Shown in pieces: positions 43,130 to 50,771 of a stretch of 64,000 nucleotides of DNA. Source of the DNA: Bacillus salipaludis (GTDB lineage: Bacteria > Bacillota > Bacilli > Bacillales_B > DSM-18226); contig NZ_SMYO01000015.1 in assembly GCF_004358205.1 (NCBI RefSeq), positions 1 through 64,000 of the forward strand, written 5' to 3'. The notes beneath the pieces are model-generated. The model saw only the letters and a list, made by a program, of their open reading frames with translations. It ran no database searches and was not told the DNA's origin. The number at the start of each line of letters is the position of its first letter. Within the stretch, counting starts at the first letter, position 1. Both the position numbers and the translations under genes were made by a program.

Positions 43130-44496
43130 ATGCTCAAACCTAAAGAGTCCACTCAAAACGAATATGAATTTGTATCAATAGATGAAATGGTTCCTGACGA
43201 TCACCTTCTGCGTTTAATCGATAAATATATTGATTTCTCGTTTCTTCTAGAAAAAGTACGTCCATATTATAGTGATGATAACGGGCGCCCCTCTGATCCA
43301 CTTATCCTTTTTAAAATGATGCTTATTGGATATATTTACGGCATTCGTTCCGAACGACAATTAGAAAGAGAAATAAAAATGAACATCGCCTACCGTTGGT
43401 TCTTAGGTTTGAAATTCCATGACCCAGTTCCCCATCATTCTACAATTAGTTGGAATCGCCAACATCGTTTTAAAGATACAGATATTTTTCAGGAGATTTT
43501 TGATGAAATTGTTTTACAGGCAATGAACTACAAGATGGTTGGTGGTCGTGTTTTATTTACGGATTCTACTCATTTAAAGGCAAATGCAAATAAGAACAAG
43601 TTTACAAAGAAAGAGGTCGAAGTAGAGACTCGCGAATATTTTGATGATTTAAACAAGGCAGTTGAAGAGGATAGATTTAATCATGGAAAAAAGCCATTAA
43701 AGGAAAGAGAGGAAGTGCAAGAGACTAAAGAAATACGTGTCAGTACAACAGACCCTGAATGTGGATTTATGTCCCGTGAAAACAAGCAAGAAATGTTCTG
43801 TTATCTTGATCATCGAACTACAGACATGAAGCTCAATATCATTCAGATGTGTATGTAACACCTGGAAATGTTCATGATTCTGTTCCATATCTGAATCGTT
43901 TGGACCGTCAGGTCCAACGATTTGGATTTAAAGTAGAAGCTGTTGTGCTAGATTCTGGTTATCTAACTAGCCCTATTTGTAAGGGACTTTCTGATCGAAA
44001 AATCTTTGGGGTTATTGCCCATAGGAGATATCATCCTACTACTGGTTTATTCCCTAAATGGAAATTTACATACGACAAGGAACATGATAAGTACATTTGT
44101 CCCAATAGCCAAGAGTTAATGTACAAAACAACAACCCGTGAGGGTTATAGAGAATACAAGTCTTACTCAAAAAAATGTGTAAACTGCCCCCTTTTATCCC
44201 AATGTACGCGTTCAAAAAATAAGGTGAAGGTCATAACACGACACGTTTGGGAGGAGCACAAAGAAAAGGTAAGATTAAATCGCTTACCTAGATCGGGAAA
44301 AATGCTTTATAAATTTAGAAAGGAAAAAATTGAGCGAAGCTTCGCAGACTCAAAAGAGCTGCATGGGCTTCGCTACTGCCGGTTACGGGGATTAAAGAAG
44401 GCTAGCGAACAGGCTCTTCTTACTGCGGCTTGCCAGAACATGAAAAAGATTGCCACACACTTAACCAGGCTGCAAACAGTGTGTGGCAATACTTAA
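43130..44496 (+). pseudogene. IS1182-family transposase, frameshifted
   Basis: Starts [20 protein letters not shown] with an N-terminal DNA-binding and DDE region ([35 protein letters not shown]). The frame breaks near 43843 at ATCATTCAGATG: family members read [20 protein letters not shown], and one missing A gives QMCM and a stop. The second half continues from 43849 with VLDSGYLTSPICKGL, a Cys-rich zinc segment (CVNCPLLSQC) and the final ERSFADSKELHGLRYC. One base restores about 455 residues. Programmed frameshifting is not usual for this family, so loss or sequencing error is likelier. Confidence 0.85.
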
Positions 44497-44507
44497 AGTT
44501 ATTATCC

Positions 44508-44643
44508 CCTGTTGATTGGAGCGGAAGGTGCGTAGACTCCTGCGGGAGTACGGGGCAGGGGAGACCCCGCAGGCGCCTAAGCGCCGAGGAGGCTCCCCGG
44601 CACGCCCGCGGAAAGCGAAGCACCTGGAGCGGAAATCAACAGG
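44508..44643. repeat. GC-rich palindromic Bacillus repeat inside the IS
   Basis: A 136-bp segment that starts CCTGTTGATTGGAGCGGAAG and ends GGAGCGGAAATCAACAGG. Its ends are inverted repeats, with inner complementary blocks such as GGGGAGACCCCGC, CTCCTGCGGGAG and GGCGCCTAAGCGCC. It is far richer in G+C than its surroundings. The pattern is one I know as a dispersed intergenic repeat in many Bacillus genomes. It sits between the transposase stop and the IS right end, so either it rides in the IS or was inserted into it. Confidence 0.7.
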
Positions 44644-44696
44644 ACTTTGAGCAGGGACAATTATTGAAAAATCTGTTGGTTATACTCCGACAAACT

Positions 44697-44731
44697 AAAA
44701 AATTGCCGAGAAAGATACCCTTTCTCGACAA
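44697..44731 (-). terminator. Terminator at the IS right end
   Basis: On the minus strand TTGTCGAGAAAG and CTTTCTCGGCAA form a stem followed by TTTTTT. It would stop transcription entering the IS from the HAD gene and may be part of the IS design. Confidence 0.7.
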
Positions 44732-44765
44732 TCTGGGGACGGAATATCCGTCCTTTTTGAATAAC

Positions 44766-45563
44766 CTAAATCACATTTGATTCATATGATTTATGAAGAT
44801 AACGTTCTATAAACTCAGCTAATCCATCATTTTCATGGTGTCCTGTAACAAAATCTGCTGCTGCTTTAACCTCTTCGCTCGCATTCCCCATTGCCACACC
44901 AGTCCCGACATGCCGTAGCATCTCTATATCATTGGGTCCGTCTCCAATGGCAACAACTTCATTTGGACTAATTCGAAATTCGCGAAGTAAACTTCTTATA
45001 GCAGACCATTTGGAAACATTAGGAGCAACCAGTTCGAACCCGTCATTCCAATTGATGACATCTGCTTCGTTTTTAAACATAGCGGAAAATTCCTGACTTG
45101 GTATACCTGTTCGAACACTATATTTAAGAACATCTTGGTAATTTGCCTGTCTTAAATCTCCAATATAACTTGGCGGAATTTGCCCAACTTTAGTCCAATA
45201 ATCGATTTCTTCATTTGTTTCCTTACAATAAAGTCCATTTACTGTATGGATCATAACATTACAAGGATTTTCAGCGGTCAGATCGTGGAAACGTTCTTCG
45301 TTTAGTCGGACGGTTTTCATTTGAATAGCTCTTCCTGTCACTGCATCGTGAATAGCGGCACCATTCAAACAGATCATAGGAGTTTGCAATCCAATTTCTT
45401 TATGGTAAGGAGCGGTTACTTCATAGTGTCGACCAGTAGCAAGGAAAACCTTGACTCCCTGATTCATAAGCTTATAAATGCCTTCCATATTTCGGCGGGT
45501 AATGTTGTTTGAGGCTGTTAGTAGTGTACCATCCATATCAATAAATACTGCACGCACATTCAT
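44766..45563 (-). CDS. Cof-type HAD-IIB phosphatase
   Basis: A 265-residue HAD hydrolase. Motif I is FIDMDGTLLTASNNI (nucleophile D9), motif II LATGRHYEVTAPYHKEIG, and motif IV AIGDGPNDIEMLRHVGTGVA. The C2-type cap lies between. Dephosphorylates sugar phosphates or flavin precursors in related Cof proteins. Start after GAGGAGG. Its original terminator was the GGACGGAATATCCGTCC palindrome now separated by the IS. Physiological substrate unknown. Confidence 0.9.
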   Translation of the reverse strand: MNVRAVFIDMDGTLLTASNNITRRNMEGIYKLMNQGVKVFLATGRHYEVTAPYHKEIGLQTPMICLNGAAIHDAVTGRAIQMKTVRLNEERFHDLTAENPCNVMIHTVNGLYCKETNEEIDYWTKVGQIPPSYIGDLRQANYQDVLKYSVRTGIPSQEFSAMFKNEADVINWNDGFELVAPNVSKWSAIRSLLREFRISPNEVVAIGDGPNDIEMLRHVGTGVAMGNASEEVKAAADFVTGHHENDGLAEFIERYLHKSYESNVI

Positions 45564-45829
45564 TTATACTGCCTCCTCATTCGTTGATAAACGAATCATA
45601 TCATCTGAATATTAAATCCTTGTAAACTCAGTGTATGGATTAAATAAATCTTGTAGGGAAGCAAGGGATAGGGCTTGCAGGGCGTATCCGATTCAAAAGG
45701 ATTTTTAGCGTGTCCGCACTCTATTGTATGTGTGATTTTATACTTATACAACCATTTACCCCTTACCAGAGTAAGCATTTATTACAGGTGGGTAGGCACT
45801 TTTATGAATAAAAATACCAAAAAGGAAAT
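45564..45829. other. Gap without recognisable features
   Basis: 266 bases between two minus-strand genes. It holds short incidental ORFs only. I see no hairpin with a T run, promoter or repeat that I would defend. Confidence 0.4.
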
Positions 45830-46753
45830 CTATTGCTTTTCTTCATTCACGATTAATTGAAACACATCTTTGCGATTATAATGTCCGACAACATCAAAGT
45901 CAAAATGACCCCGTGTGATGTCATCCAAATCTAAAGTCGCATACAGTATTTCTTCTTTTCCAAATACTGGCTCAACTATAAATTGACCAAGTGGATTTAC
46001 GATGCAACTTCCACCTCGCGTAATTTCATTAGGCATTTTTTGCATTTCCTCTGATTCAAGTAAATCAACTTCATACATATCCTTAGTACTATATTGATTG
46101 CAGGATAAAACAAAGCAACGGCCCTCAATAGCAATATGCCTCATAGTAGAAAACCAAGTGTCACGCGAATCAGCAGTAGGTGCGACATAAATCTGAATCC
46201 CCTTTTCATACATAGCTGCGCGTGCTAGAGGCATATAGTTTTCCCAGCAAATCAGCGAACCAATTTTGCCATAAGGTGTATCAAAGACAGGGAGTGTACT
46301 CCCATCACCTTCACCCCAAATGAGACGTTCACTACCTGTTGGTTTTAGTTTTCGGTGTTTACCCAACAGTTTTCCATCTGGACCAAAATAAATAGCAGTG
46401 CAATATAGTGTTCCTCCACTTGTTTCTTGGTCGCGTTCAATGACACCAATAACACTATAAGCACCTGCTTTTTTCACTGCTTCTCCTAGTTGTTCTGTTT
46501 CCACTCCGGGTACCGTTATGGCATTTTTGGCGTAACGCACAAAATCATTGCGTCCACTTGCAGAACGGCTGCCTACTACTGCCCCAAAGCTCATCCCCCG
46601 TGGATACGCCGGGATAAAAGCTTCCGGAAAAACAATAATATTGGCTCCTTTTTCCCCAGCTTCTTCGATAAACTTTATGGCCTTGTTAACACATTTTTCT
46701 TTATTCATTACAATTGAACCCGCTTGAACGACTGCAACTTTACATGAAGTCAC
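45830..46753 (-). CDS. Nitrilase
   Basis: A 307-residue carbon-nitrogen hydrolase that converts nitriles to acids and ammonia. The triad is visible: E44 in FPEAFIPAYPRG, K135 in KHRKLKPTG, and C169 in SLICWENYMPLARAAMY. The CWENYMPLAR form is typical of aliphatic or aromatic nitrilases rather than amidases. The start is a GTG at 46753 behind AAGGAGGG. It is divergent from a LysR regulator with a palindrome between them, which probably controls it. Substrate preference is not predictable. Confidence 0.92.
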   Translation of the reverse strand: MTSCKVAVVQAGSIVMNKEKCVNKAIKFIEEAGEKGANIIVFPEAFIPAYPRGMSFGAVVGSRSASGRNDFVRYAKNAITVPGVETEQLGEAVKKAGAYSVIGVIERDQETSGGTLYCTAIYFGPDGKLLGKHRKLKPTGSERLIWGEGDGSTLPVFDTPYGKIGSLICWENYMPLARAAMYEKGIQIYVAPTADSRDTWFSTMRHIAIEGRCFVLSCNQYSTKDMYEVDLLESEEMQKMPNEITRGGSCIVNPLGQFIVEPVFGKEEILYATLDLDDITRGHFDFDVVGHYNRKDVFQLIVNEEKQ

Positions 46754-46806
46754 TTGAATCCCTCCTTTTTCTCAAATTTTAAGGGGAGTCGATTATAGTG
46801 TAAAAT

Positions 46807-46821
46807 ATATGATAATCATAT
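46807..46821. promoter_or_regulatory. Candidate LysR operator
   Basis: ATATGATAATCATAT is a perfect 15-bp palindrome in the 103-base gap between the nitrilase and LysR genes. It fits the T-N11-A rule for LysR sites. Inference from position. Confidence 0.5.
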
Positions 46822-46856
46822 TGATTATGCCTAAAAGGAATAATGGAGGAAATTGA

Positions 46857-47735
46857 ATGAACTTACAAGACTTCGAGGTATTTAAAACAATTGTGGAGTG
46901 TGGAAGCTTTTCTAAGGCGAGTGAGAAGCTATTTATCGCACAGCCATCCCTTTCTAAAACGATTCAAAGGTTGGAAAAAAAGCTCGGCGTAACACTCTTT
47001 GAGCGTTCTAATCGAATTATTCGTTTAACCGATGAAGGTGAGCTTGTATATGAAAAAGCGATTATAATGCTTCAGCAAATGAAGGAGTTGAATATACAGC
47101 TTGAAGATATGAGTGAACATGTAAAAGGGCATTTAAAAGTCGGACTGCCACAAATTATTGGCACATTTTTCTTTCCACAAGTGGCAAAAACTTTTTCTAA
47201 AAAATATAAAGGGGTCACACTTGAAATTGTCGAAGAAGGGGGATTGAGTGTAGAAAAGCTCGTTGAAAAAGGGGAAGTGGATGTAGCTTTTGTAGTGTTA
47301 CCTACACAAAGTAAGGAACTAGAAGAACAACTTATTTTTGAAGCACCGTTTGTTGCCTGTTTGCCAAAAGGTCATGTTTCAAAAGATGAAAAGCAGATTT
47401 CACTTGCACAACTACAACACGATGACTGGATCATGTTTGATCCTACATTCGCTTTGCGTCAGGTAGTTCTAGATAGTTGCCGTAAGGAGCAATTCGTACC
47501 GAATATTGCATATAGTACAACTCAATGGGATTTGTTAATGGCATTAGTTCGTGATGGACTAGGCGTTGCTATTGTTCCAAGGCCATTAACTGAAATGATC
47601 TCACAGAATCTTTGTGTAAAAGTAATCTGCAGTCAATATATCCCATGGAAAATTGGAATCGTTCTGAAGAAAAATGCATATAAAACACATGCGTTGCAGG
47701 CTTTTTTGAACATAGTGTCGGATGTTTACAAATAA
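46857..47735 (+). CDS. LysR-family regulator, probably of the nitrilase
   Basis: A 292-residue regulator: winged helix MNLQDFEVFKTIVECGSFSK, LFIAQPSLSKTIQRLEKKLG; sensor domain 90-290 (GHLKVGLPQIIGTFFFPQVA). GGAGG start. The divergent nitrilase is the likely target. CynR/CitR-like subgroup by resemblance; the ligand may be the nitrile or its product. Confidence 0.9.
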   Translation: MNLQDFEVFKTIVECGSFSKASEKLFIAQPSLSKTIQRLEKKLGVTLFERSNRIIRLTDEGELVYEKAIIMLQQMKELNIQLEDMSEHVKGHLKVGLPQIIGTFFFPQVAKTFSKKYKGVTLEIVEEGGLSVEKLVEKGEVDVAFVVLPTQSKELEEQLIFEAPFVACLPKGHVSKDEKQISLAQLQHDDWIMFDPTFALRQVVLDSCRKEQFVPNIAYSTTQWDLLMALVRDGLGVAIVPRPLTEMISQNLCVKVICSQYIPWKIGIVLKKNAYKTHALQAFLNIVSDVYK

Positions 47736-47828
47736 GATGATAAAACCCATTAATGCCCGACAACTTCTTTATAGTAATTTGATGCTAAATGACGGGATTC
47801 GAGAGTTTCATAAAATGTAAATACTCAT

Positions 47829-48698
47829 TCACTCTCTGTTCCTATATGATAAATATTCTAAAAATTTCTTGGATGCAAGGGAAAGTGATTTTTGTTCTCT
47901 CATCGCAACACCAATATTTCTATAAGCAGGAATTTCAAGCTCTTTCGCAATAATTTTGTGTGGAATACGCTGTAGGATCAATTCTGGTAATATACTGATT
48001 CCTAGCCCATTTTCCACCATAGACATAATGGCATAGTCATCCCAGGTTGTAAAATTAACATGCGGTGAAATATGGTGCCTCTCAAAAATTTCAGAGATTT
48101 CTGCTTTTGCCCCCTTTTCCAACAGCATAAACGGACTGTTCAGTAAGCCGTTGATCGGAAACTTTTCGCAATTAGCAAGAGGATGATTTTGTGGAATCAC
48201 TGCCAGCAAACGGTCTTGTTCCAAAAAGATTGTTTCAAGTTCTGATTTTGTCGGTAGTCGCAAAAATCCAAAGTCAACACGCCCATTTAGGATCCAGCTC
48301 TCAATTTCAGTATAATCACCAAGCAGAAATTCAAAATCTATTAATGGGTAATCCTTCTTAAAAATTTTAATAATGTTAGGGAGCCAATGAGATGCTACGC
48401 TGGAAAATGTCCCAATACGAATCATTCCGGAATCCAAATTATGTAAGCCTTCGATCTGCTTCATTAAGATTTCATACTCATTGCAAATTCGCTTTAATTG
48501 GGGCAGTAACTTTAAACCATCAGAGGTTAAATTAATACCGGCACGTCCTCTTTCAAAAAGGAAAATCCCCCATTCCTTTTCTAAATCGTTAATCATACGG
48601 CTAATCCCAGACTGTGAATAGTCCAATATTTCGGCAGCTTTTGTAAAACTACCCAATTCTACTGCTTTGACAAATGCCATATATTTTTGGATATTCAT
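47829..48698 (-). CDS. LysR-family regulator, probably of a DMT exporter
   Basis: A 289-residue LysR protein: helix-turn-helix MNIQKYMAFVKAVELGSFTK, LDYSQSGISRMINDLEKEWG, and a sensor domain with MIRIGTFSSVASHWLPNIIK. It is divergent from the DMT exporter at 48894. The gap carries TATCATGATA and AGTATGATAA boxes that may be operators. Convergent with the nitrilase regulator. The inducer is unknown. Confidence 0.88.
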   Translation of the reverse strand: MNIQKYMAFVKAVELGSFTKAAEILDYSQSGISRMINDLEKEWGIFLFERGRAGINLTSDGLKLLPQLKRICNEYEILMKQIEGLHNLDSGMIRIGTFSSVASHWLPNIIKIFKKDYPLIDFEFLLGDYTEIESWILNGRVDFGFLRLPTKSELETIFLEQDRLLAVIPQNHPLANCEKFPINGLLNSPFMLLEKGAKAEISEIFERHHISPHVNFTTWDDYAIMSMVENGLGISILPELILQRIPHKIIAKELEIPAYRNIGVAMREQKSLSLASKKFLEYLSYRNRE

Positions 48699-48820
48699 AT
48701 CTCTTTCCTCATCCTATCTGATTTTGTCATACCTATCATGATAAACATTCGTTTTTGTAATGTGTGTAAGTATGATAAATTATTTCTATTAATTATTCAA
48801 GTTAGGAAAGGAAAAGGTGT

Positions 48821-48907
48821 ATGACGATGTATTTTGTGAGTGATATTATGCAAAAAAACCAGACAGCTACAAGTCTCTTAAAAGTAGGGTTGAATGATGA
48901 AATCTAA
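48821..48907 (+). CDS. Possible 28-residue upstream ORF coupled to the exporter
   Basis: AAGGAAAAGGTGT precedes an ATG that opens MTMYFVSDIMQKNQTATSLL and ends LKVGLNDEI. Its stop overlaps the exporter start by 14 bases. Such overlap is typical of translational coupling or a leader peptide. No separate ribosome site is obvious for the exporter, which supports coupling. Confidence 0.4.
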   Translation: MTMYFVSDIMQKNQTATSLLKVGLNDEI

Positions 48908-49790
48908 AATTCAGTTTATATTATCAATGATTATTTTCGGTACAATTGGTTTAGTTGTTCGAAACATTGGTCTATCTTCGAGTGAAAGAGCTTTACTTAG
49001 CAGTTTCATAGGATGCATATTTTTACTGTTAATATTCTTCATGATTAAGAAAAAAATATCATGGAAAGTAGTTAAATCAAATGCTTTATTTTTGATTCTT
49101 TCAGGTATTGCATTGGGAGGAAATTGGATTTTTCTTTATCAATCGTATGACCATACGACAATTGCCAATGCAACGCTAGGTTATTACTTTGCACCTGTTT
49201 TTGTGATGATTCTTTCTCCTTTTGTACTTCGGGAACAATTATCCATCAAGAAAATTGTGTGTATTGGTGTAGCAATCATAGGGATGTTAATGATTGTAGG
49301 GGAGGGATTGAGAGCATACAGCTCAGATGATCTGCTTGGACTTTCCTTTGGATTAATCGCAGCTGCATTTTATGCTGCGTTATTGCTTTTAAATCAATTT
49401 ATTAAGGATATGGGAAAGTTAGAGCTGACCATCATTCAGCTTGGAACAACCACTTTACTTCTAATGCCATATGTATTCTTGACTTCCGGCTTTGGTATCT
49501 TTGAAGTATCAAGCTCTTCCATTCCTTTTATTTTAATTTTAGGGATTATCAATACAGGGATTGGGTTTTGGTTATTTTTCTCTGGTATGGAAGGATTAAA
49601 AGGACAGAGTATAGCTATGCTAAGTTATGTAGATCCATTTGTAGCTATATTGATTTCCGCCATTATCCTGCAAGAACAAATGACAATTGTTCAGGTGCTT
49701 GGTGGTGTACTACTATTAGGCTCTACATTTGTTAGTGAAATTAGATCATTCCACTGTTCAAATCAATTAATGAAAACACCAGCTGAATAA
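48894..49790 (+). CDS. EamA/DMT family exporter
   Basis: A 298-residue, ten-helix transporter with two EamA halves (IIFGTIGLVVRNIGLSSSER; LGLSFGLIAAAFYAALLLLN) and motif ends YVDPFVAILISAIILQEQMT. The start is one of two tandem ATG codons at 48894/48897, overlapped by a short upstream ORF. The LysR gene at 47829 is divergent and probably regulates it. Terminator at 49797. Confidence 0.87.
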   Translation: MMKSKIQFILSMIIFGTIGLVVRNIGLSSSERALLSSFIGCIFLLLIFFMIKKKISWKVVKSNALFLILSGIALGGNWIFLYQSYDHTTIANATLGYYFAPVFVMILSPFVLREQLSIKKIVCIGVAIIGMLMIVGEGLRAYSSDDLLGLSFGLIAAAFYAALLLLNQFIKDMGKLELTIIQLGTTTLLLMPYVFLTSGFGIFEVSSSSIPFILILGIINTGIGFWLFFSGMEGLKGQSIAMLSYVDPFVAILISAIILQEQMTIVQVLGGVLLLGSTFVSEIRSFHCSNQLMKTPAE

Positions 49791-49796
49791 AGTTAA

Positions 49797-49832
49797 AAAC
49801 AGTGAAGGCATTGGTGTCCCACTGTTTTTTAT
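49797..49832 (+). terminator. Rho-independent terminator
   Basis: AAAACAGTG and CACTGTTTTTT close a 14-base loop containing its own partial stem, followed by ATTTT. Directly after the exporter. Confidence 0.8.
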
Positions 49833-49988
49833 TTTAAGTATGATTAAGTGTTATTTCCATATTCCATTCATTTCCCGGAGTCATGCCAAACTTTGTCATT
49901 CCATATAATAAAGAAAGTTAACAATGCGGGAATAAATTCACAAGACTGATAGAGGGTTAAGAATACTGACCGGTAGAAGGTGACAAAT

Positions 49989-50573
49989 ATGGAAGCCATC
50001 ATCCTAGCTGCTGGATACTCCAGCCGAGCGAATGCATTTAAGCTGACGTTGCCACTGGGGCAAAAGACCGTCTTGGAGCAAACCATCTCTAAATTTGAAG
50101 GGATATGTAGCAGGGTCATCGTCGTAGCCGGGTTTCAAGCGGAAATCATCCAAGAGGAAATCGCAAAAATCAGCAGTAAGAATGCCTATTCTTTTCAAAT
50201 CAAGTTTGTCTATAATGAAAACTTTACCCAGGGGATGTTTCGTTCCATTCAAGCAGGCTGCAAGGAAGTACAGGGCACAACCTTCCTGCTAACACCTGGA
50301 GATTATCCGCTTGTTAAAAATGAGACCATTCAGCTAATCGCAAAATCCAAAGGGAACGTCGTCATTCCCAGCTTTCATTATAAAGGTGGTCACCCCATCA
50401 AATTATCAAGTGAAGTGAAACAGGAAATTCTTGAAACTCATCCAGATCGAAATTTGCGTGAGGTTCTCAACCATTACGAAAAGAACTATATGAATGTAGA
50501 GGATCCAGGAGTATTAATGGATGTGGATACGCAGGAGGATTACCAAAAAGCCCTAAGTTATTTTAAAGCTTAA
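49989..50573 (+). CDS. Molybdenum cofactor cytidylyl/guanylyltransferase, MocA/PucB-like
   Basis: A 194-residue nucleotidyltransferase: N-terminal AIILAAGYSSRANAFKLTLP (NTP-binding signature), LLTPGDYPLVKNETI (metal-binding Asp) and GGHPIKLSSEVKQEIL. MocA enzymes add CMP to molybdopterin for xanthine dehydrogenase family enzymes; B. subtilis PucB is comparable. Start at the ATG at 49989 behind AGAAGGTGA. It precedes the hydroxylase operon but a strong terminator at 50601 separates them, so they are transcribed apart. Confidence 0.85.
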   Translation: MEAIILAAGYSSRANAFKLTLPLGQKTVLEQTISKFEGICSRVIVVAGFQAEIIQEEIAKISSKNAYSFQIKFVYNENFTQGMFRSIQAGCKEVQGTTFLLTPGDYPLVKNETIQLIAKSKGNVVIPSFHYKGGHPIKLSSEVKQEILETHPDRNLREVLNHYEKNYMNVEDPGVLMDVDTQEDYQKALSYFKA

Positions 50574-50600
50574 ATTTCTCAATATTTTTCCGTTTAATCC

Positions 50601-50655
50601 ATGCAGTTTCATTCGATTAGCTTTCCAGGTCGAATGAAGCTGCATTTTAATTGCT
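50601..50655 (+). terminator. Strong terminator between mocA and the hydroxylase operon
   Basis: ATGCAGTTTCATTCGA and TCGAATGAAGCTGCAT form a 16-bp stem with one mismatch and a 13-base loop. TTTT follows. Confidence 0.8.
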
Positions 50656-50771
50656 TTTTATTTTCATAAAAATTAATCATAAAATAGGTTGCTTATTTAT
50701 AAAATCGGAAGGAAGAGGTTTCTATCATTCTATGTCCCCTTTTAAAAAACGAGTCGAAGGGTGTTGCTGCC

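Larger units (their letters stand above)
42998..44753 (+). mobile_element. IS1182-family insertion in a terminator palindrome
   Basis: GGACGGAATATCCGTCC occurs at 42998-43014 and again at 44737-44753, flanking the element. Inside these copies the ends read CTCAGGCTGTCGA (left) and, reversed, CCCAGATTGTCGA (right), imperfect terminal repeats. Outside, the AAAAAGG and CTTTTT bases would rebuild one terminator stem, so the palindrome seems to be the duplicated target. The transposase inside is frameshifted, so the copy is probably immobile on its own. Confidence 0.75.

Noticed and set aside
43118..44496. Programmed frameshift in the IS1182 transposase
   Set aside because: No slippery heptamer is visible at the break, and family members encode one continuous protein; a simple deletion is likelier.
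45830..45860. Short plus-strand ORF running into the nitrilase
   Set aside because: It is antisense to the C-terminus of a well-supported enzyme and has no ribosome site of its own.
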